64,000 bases of DNA from JBOFWL01 sp051653605 (GCA_051653605.1 JBOFWL010000022.1:4670-68669); one strand, 5' to 3'. Counted from the first letter of the stretch, positions 9,095-17,536 are shown. Made by a program: numbers and translations. Notes: generated by a model from the letters alone, not told the origin.

Positions 9095-9844
9095 TTATTT
9101 TGCGATATAAAGTAAAAAGCGGTTTACTACGGTAACAATACCTCCCAACACTAAAACACTGTTGAGGATGTAATCAAAAAACCTTTTTGACACTTTATTT
9201 GCTCCAACATGCCCAAGAAGAACAGCGGCAACTAGAATAGGGGCAGATATCAGAATGTAGCGCCCAACTTCAAAAGTGAATTGATTTGTGATTAAACTCT
9301 GAATAATAATAATCCCATTTAATATCAACCATAATACTGAAAGAGTTGCTCGAAATTCATTTTTGTCCTTTAATACCAAGCTGGCATAGATGACAATCAG
9401 TGGACCTCCAGAGACGAAGGCTCCCTGAATAATTCCCCCTAAAAAAGTAATGAGATATAAAAACCACTGGGGGATTTTTTCAAAGCTTAACCCTTGAAGA
9501 CGGGCAATCCCTAAAATACCCGCGATAACCATCACACACCCTAAAGCTATTAAGAGGATATTTTGAGGTAGATAAGCATAGAGTATAAATCCTAATGGGA
9601 GCCCAGCCCCTGCACATATTAAGATAGTTTTCAATATATCCCATCGCGTATACCGGTATTTATGGACTACTAACATTAAAGGTTGGGCTGTACCTAGAGT
9701 TAAAAGCAGGGGTTTTGCGATCCCAATACCTAGTATAGGGATAACAAAAGGCATCGCTAAAATAGTACAACCAAATCCTGTTAAGGCACTAAGAAAGTGA
9801 GTAGCAAAAATTACAAAACCTAAAAGTAGGGCGGTAATACTCAC
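9095..9844 (-). CDS. TauE/SafE family membrane exporter, probably of the sulfonate end product
   Basis: This 249-aa membrane protein has about eight hydrophobic segments in two similar halves, as in TauE/SafE sulfite and organosulfonate exporters. Conserved pieces include GFGCTILAMPFV early and GGIIQGAFVSGGPLIVIY in the middle. The start is a GTG at 9844 with a clear AGGAG site at the right distance. In sulfoglycolytic gene clusters this family is the usual exporter for dihydroxypropanesulfonate or sulfolactate, and it lies directly before the reductase gene here. It would complete the route by removing the C3 sulfonate. Confidence 0.85.
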   Translation of the reverse strand: MSITALLLGFVIFATHFLSALTGFGCTILAMPFVIPILGIGIAKPLLLTLGTAQPLMLVVHKYRYTRWDILKTILICAGAGLPLGFILYAYLPQNILLIALGCVMVIAGILGIARLQGLSFEKIPQWFLYLITFLGGIIQGAFVSGGPLIVIYASLVLKDKNEFRATLSVLWLILNGIIIIQSLITNQFTFEVGRYILISAPILVAAVLLGHVGANKVSKRFFDYILNSVLVLGGIVTVVNRFLLYIAK

Positions 9845-9853
9845 GATATACTC

Positions 9854-11137
9854 CTAAAGACCCATTAAACGTGGTAAGAAGAGGCAGAGGCTAGGAACAA
9901 AAGTAATAAGGAAAATAATAGCTATTTCTAAGATGATAAAAGGAATACTTTCTCTAACAACCTCTTGTAAAGGCACTTTAGAAATATCAGATGCAAGAAA
10001 GAGAACCAAGCCCATAGGAGGTGTAAGTAACCCTATTGTCATATTGATACTCATTACGATACCAAAATGCAATGGGTCAATTCCTAAATTCATTAGGGCA
10101 GGCCCAAGAATAGGAGCAAAGATTAAAATAGCAGGTCCTGCATCTAAGAACATACCAATCACTAGAAGAAGGATATTTACTAAGAAGAAAGCAATATAAG
10201 CATTTCCTCCCAGAGAATGCATAAAGGAATTGACAACATGTGAAACAGGAGAGAGCGAAACAACGACGGCAAATCCTGCAGCTACGGCAACCATCAGGAG
10301 GACAGCAGAAGCGTTGATAGCAACATCGCGGAACATGGAGAAAAGCTGTGAAGGCTTGAGAGTTCTATACACACAAAATGAGATAATTAAAGCATAGGCA
10401 ACAGCAACAGCTGCAGCTTCTGTAGGAGTAAAAATTCCTCCATAAATGCCTCCCAAGATAATAACAGGCGTTAATAATGCTAAAAAGGAGTGGCGAATTT
10501 GAGTCAGGCGTTCTTTAACGGATGCTTTTGGGCGTTGGAAGTTGAATCCTTTTTTAATACAAAGGAAATAGTTGAGGATCATCAAGCTTCCTGCAAAAAT
10601 CAATCCTGGAATAACAGCTCCAATAAACATAGCACCCACAGAAACGTTCATTGTAAATGCATAGATAAGCATAATACCACTGGGAGGAATAATAGGTCCA
10701 AGAACTGTAGCAGCTCCTGTGACCGCAGCAGCATAAGAACGTGAAAAACCGTTGCGCGCCATTTCAGGGATAAGCATATTTCCAACGGCAGAAGTTGCGG
10801 CAACTGCAGAGCCGGTTAAGGCAGAGAACAAAGTAGCAGATAAGATTATAACATGCCCTAAAGATCCCTTAACATGCCCTACCATTACTTGAGAGAACCC
10901 GATAATACGTTCGGTAATGCGACCCTTACCCATCACAGCTCCTGCTAAAATAAAGAAAGGTAATGCCAGAAGAGTGAAATTCTCAAGGGAGTTGTTAATA
11001 CGGTTAAAAAGAGTGGAAATCATAACCCCTTGCCCTGCCATTAAGACTTCAATTAAAGGAGCCGCAGCAAGAGCAAAAAGAACAGGCAACCCAAGGATCA
11101 TAAATACTAAAAATAAAATAAAAAATGTAACTGTCAT
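9854..11137 (-). CDS. dctM: TRAP transporter large permease, DctM
   Basis: The 427-aa polytopic protein has about 12 hydrophobic segments and the DctM landmarks: LALPFFILAGAVMGKG, GSAVAATSAVGNMLIPEM, TGAATVLGPIIPPSG and LLTPPMGLVLF. It is the sodium-coupled transport subunit that receives ligand from the DctP binding protein. It lies one base after dctQ and 10 bases before the exporter gene. The matching binding protein is at the far end of the operon, eight kilobases downstream, an unusual split of a TRAP gene set. Confidence 0.95.
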   Translation of the reverse strand: MTVTFFILFLVFMILGLPVLFALAAAPLIEVLMAGQGVMISTLFNRINNSLENFTLLALPFFILAGAVMGKGRITERIIGFSQVMVGHVKGSLGHVIILSATLFSALTGSAVAATSAVGNMLIPEMARNGFSRSYAAAVTGAATVLGPIIPPSGIMLIYAFTMNVSVGAMFIGAVIPGLIFAGSLMILNYFLCIKKGFNFQRPKASVKERLTQIRHSFLALLTPVIILGGIYGGIFTPTEAAAVAVAYALIISFCVYRTLKPSQLFSMFRDVAINASAVLLMVAVAAGFAVVVSLSPVSHVVNSFMHSLGGNAYIAFFLVNILLLVIGMFLDAGPAILIFAPILGPALMNLGIDPLHFGIVMSINMTIGLLTPPMGLVLFLASDISKVPLQEVVRESIPFIILEIAIIFLITFVPSLCLFLPRLMGL

Positions 11138-11138
11138 G

Positions 11139-11708
11139 TTAACCTTCTTCAGAGGGATTTTCAGAAACAGATTGGAAAGGATCTACTCCGATACCACAGT
11201 CTTTGGGAAATAGATTGAGTAAAAAGCAAAGTGACGTAAATAGGCGCTGAATCGCAATAGTTATCATAAAAAGAAGAGATACAGGTATTATAGCGTATAT
11301 CATTGCAACTGTGAGAGGTAGCTGAACCAAACGCACACCCATACCAGATGTAAAAGCTTTAATAGCAAAGGGGTACCAAATAAAACCAGTAAAGACAATA
11401 AATATTACATAGATGATTTCTAAAATATATTGAAATTTTGTGTTCTTGAAACGATCGGAAACAAGCGTCATGGAGATATTTTTATCACTATATATTAAAT
11501 AGGGTAAGCATAGGTAGGACATCCATAGCATCAGATATACCGCTAATTCCTCGGGCCAAGGAAGAGGAGAATTAAAGAAATACCGTAAGGTGACCTGTAA
11601 TACGATGATGGCCGTCATGATAAACAAAAGAACAGTAGCAAAATTTACAAAAATCTTACAAATTAGTTTATGAAATTTATCAATACCAGAAAAGATATGA
11701 ACGAGCAT
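11139..11708 (-). CDS. dctQ: TRAP transporter small permease, DctQ
   Basis: The 189-aa protein has four hydrophobic helices and the DctQ pattern QVTLRYFFNSPLPWPEELAVYLMLW followed by KNISMTLV. It partners DctM. It is the first gene of the sulfoquinovose operon, with a GGAGG ribosome site just before the ATG at 11708 and a promoter with an operator about 35-80 bases upstream. Confidence 0.93.
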   Translation of the reverse strand: MLVHIFSGIDKFHKLICKIFVNFATVLLFIMTAIIVLQVTLRYFFNSPLPWPEELAVYLMLWMSYLCLPYLIYSDKNISMTLVSDRFKNTKFQYILEIIYVIFIVFTGFIWYPFAIKAFTSGMGVRLVQLPLTVAMIYAIIPVSLLFMITIAIQRLFTSLCFLLNLFPKDCGIGVDPFQSVSENPSEEG

Positions 11709-11740
11709 AGACCCTCCAAGGTTTAATTTTAGTTCTTTGT

Positions 11741-11791
11741 AAAACGTTTTTATTTGTAAATCTATTATAAAATATCCTAGAAAATAGTCAA
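11741..11791 (-). promoter_or_regulatory. Promoter and operator of the sulfoquinovose operon
   Basis: On the minus strand TTGACT (11786-11791) and TATAAT (11764-11769) are 16 bases apart, a strong sigma-70-type promoter. Just downstream lies the palindrome AAAACGTTTT (11741-11750), the centre-CG form typical of LacI-family operators and well placed to block the start of transcription. The divergent regulator gene carries a similar site. Confidence 0.75.
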
Positions 11792-11883
11792 CGGGTTATT
11801 ACTTTTTTTTAATATTTTTATAATTTGTTATATAATAGTTATTTAAAATTTCATCAAAAAAATGATATAAAGAATAAAATCCT

Positions 11884-11930
11884 TTGCAATCTATATAATA
11901 TTGTTTTATAATGGTGTGTATAACGTTTTA
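11884..11930 (+). promoter_or_regulatory. Promoter and operator of the LacI-family regulator gene
   Basis: TTGCAA (11884-11889) and TATAAT (11907-11912) are 17 bases apart. TAACGTTTTA (11921-11930), close in sequence to the palindrome before the operon, covers the expected start site. This suggests the regulator controls its own gene as well as the sulfoquinovose operon. Confidence 0.7.
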
Positions 11931-11943
11931 AAAGGGATAGTGC

Positions 11944-12951
11944 ATGAAAAAAACAGCAACTATTAAAGACGTCGCGCTACTAGCTGACGTATCCATCTCA
12001 ACAGTATCTTTTGTATTTAATAATCCTTCTCGAGTAGGGGCGGAAACACGCGCAAAAGTGATGGAGGCAGCACAAAAATTACGATATTTTCCTAACTCCA
12101 GCGCAACGGCCTTAAGAGGGAGGTCTCTAAATATTGCTATCATTACTAATTGTCACTATGAGCACTTTGAACAAAATCCTACTATTATGGAGACTTTTCC
12201 GTTTATCACAAAAACTCTTACAGAATTGGGTTATTACTCTATGCCTTTTTTTGTTGAATCTAACACGCCATCGTTACAACTAACTTCTATCATTGAAAAT
12301 AATAATATAGCTGGAGCTTTAGTGATTGCTCCACGAAATGATTTATCTCTGGTAGACCTCCTTATATCTTATGAAATACCCGTTTCAGTGATTGGCACTA
12401 TCCCCGAATACCTTGACAAGGTTTTTTGTGTTGATAATGACAATGAAAGAGATATTTTTAATGCAGTATCTTTAGCCTATGAGTCTGGACGCAAGAAAGT
12501 TGCCTACATTAGTGGGGATCTTGATTATCTTGTCTGCCAACAACGTCTTAAAGGATATTATGAAGGTATCAAGAAAAACAACCAACACCCCCCTCTTATT
12601 ATGGGTTTTGGAGAGACCTTAGAAGAAGTTGATGAGATGGTAAAAACAACCTTTCGAGAAAGTCAAATTGATTGTATTATTGCTAAAGATGATATTAAGG
12701 CTATTTATGCAATTGATGCTCTGAAAAAAATGGGTATTTCTGTTGGCAAAGATAAAGAGGTAGGGATTATAGGGGTAGGAGGAATTCATATGGGGGCTCT
12801 TATTACTCCAGCACTCTCGACGATGCACTTCTCTATGTTATCTATGATTGAAAAAGCGTTAGATCATTTAAATACTTGTATTATAGATAAAGAAATTATT
12901 CCAGGACATTTATTAATCTCAACAGAATTTTATCGAAGGGACAGCTTCTAA
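11944..12951 (+). CDS. LacI-family regulator of the sulfoquinovose operon
   Basis: The 335-aa regulator has an N-terminal LacI helix-turn-helix (TIKDVALLADVSISTVSFVFNN, residues 6-27), the hinge KLRYFPNSSATALRG and a periplasmic-binding-protein-type sensor domain (about 60-330) ending GHLLISTEFYRR. It is transcribed away from the sulfoquinovose operon, and both promoters have ACGTTTT operators. The likely inducer is sulfoquinovose or a pathway intermediate; in E. coli the equivalent control is by the DeoR-type CsqR, so this is a different regulator family. Repressor action is inferred from the operator positions. Confidence 0.9.
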   Translation: MKKTATIKDVALLADVSISTVSFVFNNPSRVGAETRAKVMEAAQKLRYFPNSSATALRGRSLNIAIITNCHYEHFEQNPTIMETFPFITKTLTELGYYSMPFFVESNTPSLQLTSIIENNNIAGALVIAPRNDLSLVDLLISYEIPVSVIGTIPEYLDKVFCVDNDNERDIFNAVSLAYESGRKKVAYISGDLDYLVCQQRLKGYYEGIKKNNQHPPLIMGFGETLEEVDEMVKTTFRESQIDCIIAKDDIKAIYAIDALKKMGISVGKDKEVGIIGVGGIHMGALITPALSTMHFSMLSMIEKALDHLNTCIIDKEIIPGHLLISTEFYRRDSF

Positions 12952-13214
12952 ATTACTTGTATTTATAGGTGCTTGATAAACTAACATTGGAAATAACAAA
13001 ATATTATATCGGTCTCTAGCTACATATATATGTTTTCAATGTTTTATTCCAAAATTGATCTTGATCTGCCCCCATTTATAGTGTCAGATCAATGCTGGCA
13101 GAGGTAAGATTTAAAAAATCCTTGGATATATTTATGATTTTTATACAAAATTCAATAGGAAAACATAATTAAGAAGCTTTGTTATTTATTATACCCTAAA
13201 GGACGTTCCGGTAA
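12952..13214. other. Non-coding stretch with a probable IS end
   Basis: No gene seen. TTGATCTGCCCC at 13061-13072, followed by a CAGATCA copy in the opposite sense at about 13086, resembles the terminal sequence of an IS3-group element and also occurs at 36041-36052. Together with the transposase relic that follows, it probably marks the left end of a decayed insertion. Confidence 0.45.
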
Positions 13215-13505
13215 TATCTATCTCGCTTAACCCAAAATATCCGACAATCTTTTAGTGCAAAAGGCTGCCCTTTTGATAATGCTCCAATGGAGTCTTTCTT
13301 CGCTACAGCTAAGAAAGAGGAGATTAATAGAAAGAAATATACGCTACTCAGCTTATGAAGAAGCTAAAATTTCCGTTCTAGACTATATAGAATTTTCGAT
13401 TATGTCCCGTCCTGCCTACGGCGGGCAGGGAATAATATACATCGGATGCATTCCTATTTGGGAAATAAATCTCCTAATAGTATTTCTCTTCAGATGGTAT
13501 TTTAA
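13215..13505 (+). pseudogene. IS3-family transposase C-terminus, decayed
   Basis: Reading across frames gives LTQNIRQSFSAKGCPFDN, then APMESFFATAKKEEIN, then (after a +1 shift near 13353) YEEAKISVLDYIEF, and finally RMHSYLGNKSPNSISLQMVF and a stop. This is the C-terminal part of the IS3-group integrase domain (the DNAPMESF and YLGNKSP stretches). It lacks the first two thirds of the enzyme, contains a frameshift, and is interrupted at 13403-13433 by a short GC-rich palindrome. It cannot encode an active transposase. Confidence 0.8.
13411..13429. repeat. Short GC-rich palindrome inserted in the IS3 relic
   Basis: CCTGCC (13411-13416) pairs with GGCAGG (13424-13429) across a 7-nt loop. It is GC-rich in an AT-rich setting and sits exactly where the transposase reading is broken, as expected for a small dispersed palindromic (REP/MITE-like) insertion. 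Only one copy was noticed in this window. Confidence 0.5.
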
Positions 13506-13562
13506 ACTAACATAACCCCTGTTATTTTCTCTCCAACCAACCGTACCACTCCATCGTTGTTT

Positions 13563-13805
13563 AATTCCCTGTTTTTATTTTTAAATAAGCCAAAAAACAG
13601 CCATTTTCACCATTTAATTTATTATAAAATATGCAATTAAACATGAATTCGCTGTTAATTCCCTGTTATTTTTTGAGAGTATTTTTGTAAGTATTTATTT
13701 TATATATCGATAGTGTTTTTTTACTAAAATAAAAATGATAAATTCCCTGTATTTTTCCCTGTTATCCCTCTCACTACGTTTCGGGGACTAATATGCCAGG
13801 GAATT
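13563..13805. repeat. Cluster of AATTCCCTGT direct repeats with one inverted copy
   Basis: Three exact 10-mers, one partial direct copy and one inverted copy with a single mismatch lie within 243 bases. The arrangement could be recombinase or replication-protein binding sites left from a mobile element; neighbouring relics of an IS and a DUF2924-type protein support a mobile origin. Function is inferred. Confidence 0.6.
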
Positions 13806-13867
13806 TTTGCTATTTTGGAGAATATTTAGCTGATAACTTGGGCACCAATTGCTGGAAAGCAATCTCT

Positions 13868-13895
13868 AAAGCCCTACGATGAGTGGGGCTTTTTT
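13868..13895 (+). terminator. Probable rho-independent terminator
   Basis: AAAGCCCTAC (13868-13877) pairs with GTGGGGCTTT (13883-13892) with one G-T pair, followed by more T. No intact gene lies directly upstream, so it probably ended transcription of the decayed element. Confidence 0.55.
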
Positions 13896-14028
13896 GATGA
13901 GGAAATACGGGGTTCTGCAGGTATGCAATGGGCTAAGAGAGTATTGTATATCATAAGTAAGCCGCGCCGTCCGGATGAACTCTCCTTTTGGCAAATCGGA
14001 TGACCCATTGGTATAAAAAGATAAAAGG

Positions 14029-14057
14029 AAAGCCCTCAGCTATAAACTGAGGGCTTT
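14029..14057 (-). terminator. Rho-independent terminator of the lipoprotein gene
   Basis: AAAGCCCTCAG (14029-14039) and CTGAGGGCTTT (14047-14057) form a perfect 11-bp stem, 11 bases past the stop codon. The sequence AGCTATAAACTGAGGGCTT is repeated in the terminator at 44962-44989. Confidence 0.85.
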
Positions 14058-14067
14058 AATAATACAG

Positions 14068-14709
14068 TTATTTTCTTGTATAGACTTCAGGGTCTGAAGA
14101 AACTCTAATATCTGACATACCTTCATAAGCATCATATATTGTTAGCTTACTACCTTCTACTTTAACAAAGTTGGTACTAATGCCATAGCCACTAACATCT
14201 TGGTTTTCCCATTTACCTGTTCCACCAACTTTAGTAGGGGCTTTTGTTTTTTCTGATGTTACTTTTCGAGTAACAAAATAGCCACCAGCGGTGTTAAAGG
14301 CTGAACCATCTTCATTAACAGCGGTACTTGTTACAGTAATTTTAGCTAGTGTTGCTACCATTGCCTGAGATCCGACCTCTTCATTATCAAATTTTACATC
14401 TATTGTGCCATCGTTATTAGAATCAGCTGAACCAGTAGCTACTTGTGAAAAAGCGCTTTTCAATACTTTTGGGTCGGTTGTACTATCAATAAAGATATCC
14501 ATTGTAGCTTTGTACGACATTGTAGAACCATCGCTATTTGTACTAGTTCCACTCGAAGATCTAGTATAGCGGGATAACCCACTAACATCACCAAGCTGTT
14601 TAACAGCTTCATCAAGACCTTGTTGACCAGAGTCATTTGGTGCAACAGAACAAGCTGTAATAGCCATACTAACCATAGCAATTACTGCTAAAACCTTTTG
14701 TGTCTTCAT
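14068..14709 (-). CDS. Secreted lipoprotein of unknown function
   Basis: The 213-aa protein has a lipoprotein signal peptide with lipobox AITAC (Cys20), so it is expected to be lipid-anchored. The mature part is hydrophilic, rich in Ser, Thr, Asp and Gly, with an SSSGTSTNSDGST linker (about 51-63) and an SADSNNDGTIDVKFDN stretch that looks like a calcium-binding type loop (about 94-109). I do not recognise a family. It has its own terminator, and its upstream region contains a possible structured RNA. Likely a surface or periplasmic protein; no enzyme motif seen. Confidence 0.75.
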   Translation of the reverse strand: MKTQKVLAVIAMVSMAITACSVAPNDSGQQGLDEAVKQLGDVSGLSRYTRSSSGTSTNSDGSTMSYKATMDIFIDSTTDPKVLKSAFSQVATGSADSNNDGTIDVKFDNEEVGSQAMVATLAKITVTSTAVNEDGSAFNTAGGYFVTRKVTSEKTKAPTKVGGTGKWENQDVSGYGISTNFVKVEGSKLTIYDAYEGMSDIRVSSDPEVYTRK

Positions 14710-14805
14710 AAAACACTCCCTTTTTATAATTGGCTTCTAGAGCCTTTCACCCAAGAAAAAACCGTACAGAGCCAATATAAAAAAGAGGGGAGTAAAAGAA
14801 AAAAG

Positions 14806-14924
14806 CTCACAGGGCTCAGTACGCTGAACACCCGAAAGCTTTGTATATATCCATACACGCTAATGGACGTACCAAAACCACTGTGAGTGGATTGATTTGA
14901 TCCTGCGTGTATGGGGTACCGTCC
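14806..14924. ncRNA. Candidate structured RNA with an H-type pseudoknot
   Basis: CCATACACGC (14851-14860) and GCGTGTATGG (14905-14914) form a perfect 10-bp stem. Inside its loop GGACGTACC (14865-14873) can pair, with one bulge, to GGTACCGTCC (14915-14924), which directly follows the first stem: the interleaved order of an H-type pseudoknot. The loop also holds the hairpin CCACT-GTG-AGTGG (14878-14890), and CTCACAG at 14806-14812 can compete for CTGTGAG at 14881-14887. It lies about 100-215 bases upstream of the lipoprotein start, so it could be its mRNA leader (minus strand) or a separate RNA. It matches no RNA family I know. Confidence 0.4.
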
Positions 14925-15141
14925 TAAGAGACAATATGGACAAAATAAGGATACAAAAATAAGCATCGAGTGTTCATGACTATTATAGCATATAAATATT
15001 AGAAAGTAAAGAAAAAATAGGAGTTTCTTGAGGAATATCTATAGGGGTGGTATTTATCTGGAATTCATATCCTTCTTATGTCTTGTTTGACAAAATTTCA
15101 AACAATGCTATACTAATCAATATATTCCTAGGAGAAAATAC

Positions 15142-15982
15142 ATGAGACATATATTTTTTATTGTAATGGTTGTTCTAATGCCCTTTGCGATGTACGGTCA
15201 AGATACACCTACAAAACCGCAATCCAAGAAATTTTTGGAGATCTATATTCAAGCTAATACAGGAAATGTAAACCCTAATGCTTTGCCTCTATTAGCTATT
15301 AATTTTTCAAAATATGGGATAAAATATACTGAAAATTTACCAGATATCCCATGGTTTTCATGGTATGTAATGTTAGAACTAAAAACAGATTTAAGCTTTA
15401 ATTATTTACAAAACAACCCTAAAATCCCAGGGTCTGTTCATATGTGGAATCTTGATGAATATTTAATTGAGGGTGGTTTTTTCGTTAGGAAATAATTTTA
15501 TCTTAGCATTTAATAACTTAGGGCGTTTTGACATGGAACTCTACCATATATTTCGTATAACACGCTTTATGTTTTTTCGTTTGGGAGTTGAATTAGAACT
15601 CCTTGTTTTAGGAGGGCTACTTTCTGCTCAACCTGTAAAACAAAAAACTAATATTCCTTTTGATGAGATAGGGAGACCGATTTTTGATTATGCTGTTAAT
15701 TATTTTGGTCTTTATGCTACGTTATTATTTCCTCTAGGTAAGGGATGGATTTTCTTTTCTCAATTAAACCCTCGTTTTATTGGAGATGATAGAGATACTT
15801 TTGTCACTAAAATGCAACTACGGTGGAATAGTGGGTTTATTTATTCTGACTTGAAAAAGGGCTGGAGTATTCAAGGTGTGGTGCGTTATCAAGCACACAA
15901 TCTTCATATGTCCCCAAATAAAGTTCTTCATAATATTCTTTTTATTGGTGGGGTTACAAAATCGTTTGACTTCAGTAAGTAA
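15142..15982 (+). pseudogene. Exported beta-barrel-like protein, frameshifted at a T6 run
   Basis: Two overlapping frames read as one protein. The first (from ATG 15142, AGGAG site) starts with a signal peptide ending MYGQ and stops at 15495. The second continues to 15982. Removing one T from the run at 15477-15482 joins them as LIEGGFSLGNNFILAF, giving about 279 aa. Alternating aromatic/hydrophobic residues and short polar turns, with few cysteines, suggest an outer-membrane beta-barrel, but I do not recognise a family. The break could be phase variation, recent decay or a sequencing error; the rest of both frames is clean, which argues for a recent or artefactual event. Confidence 0.55.
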
Positions 15983-16083
15983 CTAAGAGATACTATTGGG
16001 CGAAGCTGAGCATCATGTTTAGAGTGAGGCGTCCCATACTAGTGGAGGTATTAAATTGCTGAGTGACGCTTACAAAAGAGGCG

Positions 16084-16408
16084 TTATAGGTATCGAATAT
16101 TTCTACGAACTAAGATTTGGGCTATGGCAGACAGACTACAAAAGTTCTGATCTTCATAGAGGAAGGAATATTTTGGATCGCTAGTGACAAGAACCAGATG
16201 ATTTTTGCCTTGATAGCTTCTCAGTAATTTTGTGCCTGCTTTGAAGGATGATGTTTGCCATTGAGGGAGTTCTGAGCCTAAGGCAAGAGCCTCTAGTTTC
16301 CTCCAAGGGTAGGAGTATGCTATTGAAGAAGATTCTTACAAACGGATGGAGATAGGTTGGGATGGGATTAATGTATTCTTTACGAATTTGGGATAGGGCG
16401 TTTATCAT
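16084..16408 (-). pseudogene. DUF2924-like protein relic, frameshifted
   Basis: A start with an AAGGAG site at 16408 opens a frame (MINALSQIRKEYINPIP) that shifts near 16300; the next frame reads RKLEALALGSELPQW, then KAGTKLLRSYQGKNHLVLVT and FLYEDQNFCSLSAIAQILV before a stop at 16084. The G-T-x-L-x-R-x-x-x-G-x-x-H ... FLYE...SLSAIA pattern is that of the small DUF2924 proteins that travel with large serine recombinases. No recombinase is seen here, so this is probably a leftover of such an element. Confidence 0.45.
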
Positions 16409-16461
16409 GGGATTCTCCTTTTATTAGGGTATCCAATGATTGCTTACAATGGAGTGGTAAG

Positions 16462-17536
16462 TCAAATTTTCAAAGCTAATTTCAAAAAAGAATCATCCAA
16501 TGCTTTTGAGCCCCAAATATCCATTTCTCTTGTATTAAAAAAATGGATATTTTTTTGGAGCCCTTTCCAACTAAATAAATCTACTATTCTTTGGCGTTCT
16601 TCTAACGAGTTATTATAGATACCATAATAAATTTCTTTAATATTTAAATTGGTATTGATTTGGTGGATAATATGTCCATCAACATCCTTATCTAATGAAT
16701 GCCCAAAGATAAAAAGAACTGTGTCTAGTTTATCATTTTTATACTGTCCACCTAATCGACCAAAAGCTGCGCTTAGATAGGGGGCAGTAATTATTTGGCG
16801 ACATTTATCACTATATGTGCTATCGAAAATAACGATGGACTTTTCTATATCTTGTTTAATAATATTTACTAGAGATTTATTCAGGTGAGCAGTCTTTTTT
16901 ACACAGTATGTAGTATCATATATGTCTATCGGTAATGGGGTTGGAAAGAGTTCTGTCTCAATCCATTTTGTTTTCTTAGTATCTTCATCGTAACATAAAT
17001 AAAAAACACCATGTAGGTAGTAGACAACAGTATTTTTACTTGTTTTTGTTGTATTTTTCCAAATACGTTTTCCTGATTTATCTCGCTTTGTGTAAAATCC
17101 ATCCGAGTAGATTTTTTTTTAATTTAGGATGTATCTGTACTGCATAAAGGTATAAATCAAAATTAGTTGAAAATATTAAGTTGAAATGCCTAAGAAAATT
17201 ATGGCAGAGAAGAATCCTACTATCGCTAATCTCGCTAAATCGCTTGAAGTGATGTTCTAGCAGTATTACTAACACTTCATTACGAAGCTTGTCCTTTGTT
17301 AATGGGGAGCCATAAATACAAATGTTTTTTTCATGTAAATAGTGCATTGTTTTTTCAAGATTTGGGGCTTTTTTATTAATATATTGACGATAGGGGTAGC
17401 TTACTTCATGTTGAATAAAGCTATACATTAAACCTTTGTTTATCCCAGCACTAAAGCCTGAACCTAGAAGAATATTACGCTTTTCAAAACCTCTTGTTAA
17501 TTCAATACACTTCTCAAAACTCAATAAATCACCCAT
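16462..17536 (-). pseudogene. DUF4917-like protein, frameshifted at a homopolymer
   Basis: The first 150 or so residues (from ATG 17536) contain ILLGSGFSAGIN and LIFSTNFDLYLYAV, which resemble the SIR2-like DUF4917 family. The frame then ends early at 17078. One extra base in the A9 run of the coding strand (T9 at 17112-17120) would restore a long frame through VVYYLHGVFYLCYDED, SKNTVV and LFIFGHSLDKDVDGHII to a stop at 16462, about 358 aa in total. Such proteins are often part of anti-phage or nucleotide-binding modules, but no partner gene is seen. Phase variation, decay or sequence error all fit. Confidence 0.6.

Larger units (their letters stand above)
13506..14028. other. Gene-free stretch with AATTCCCTGT repeats and a terminator
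   Basis: No coding frame is supported. AATTCCCTGT occurs at 13563-13572, 13657-13666 and 13741-13750, with a partial copy TCCCTGTTAT at 13756-13765 and an inverted near-copy CCAGGGAATT at 13796-13805. Spacing of the full copies is 94 and 84 bases. A terminator-like hairpin follows at 13868-13892. Confidence 0.6.

Noticed and set aside
13255..13515. 86-codon plus-strand frame as a gene
   Set aside because: It is mostly an out-of-frame reading of the IS3 transposase relic.
12952..14028. CRISPR-like array in the AATTCCCTGT region
   Set aside because: The repeats are only 10 bases, unevenly spaced and partly inverted, with no cas genes in the window.
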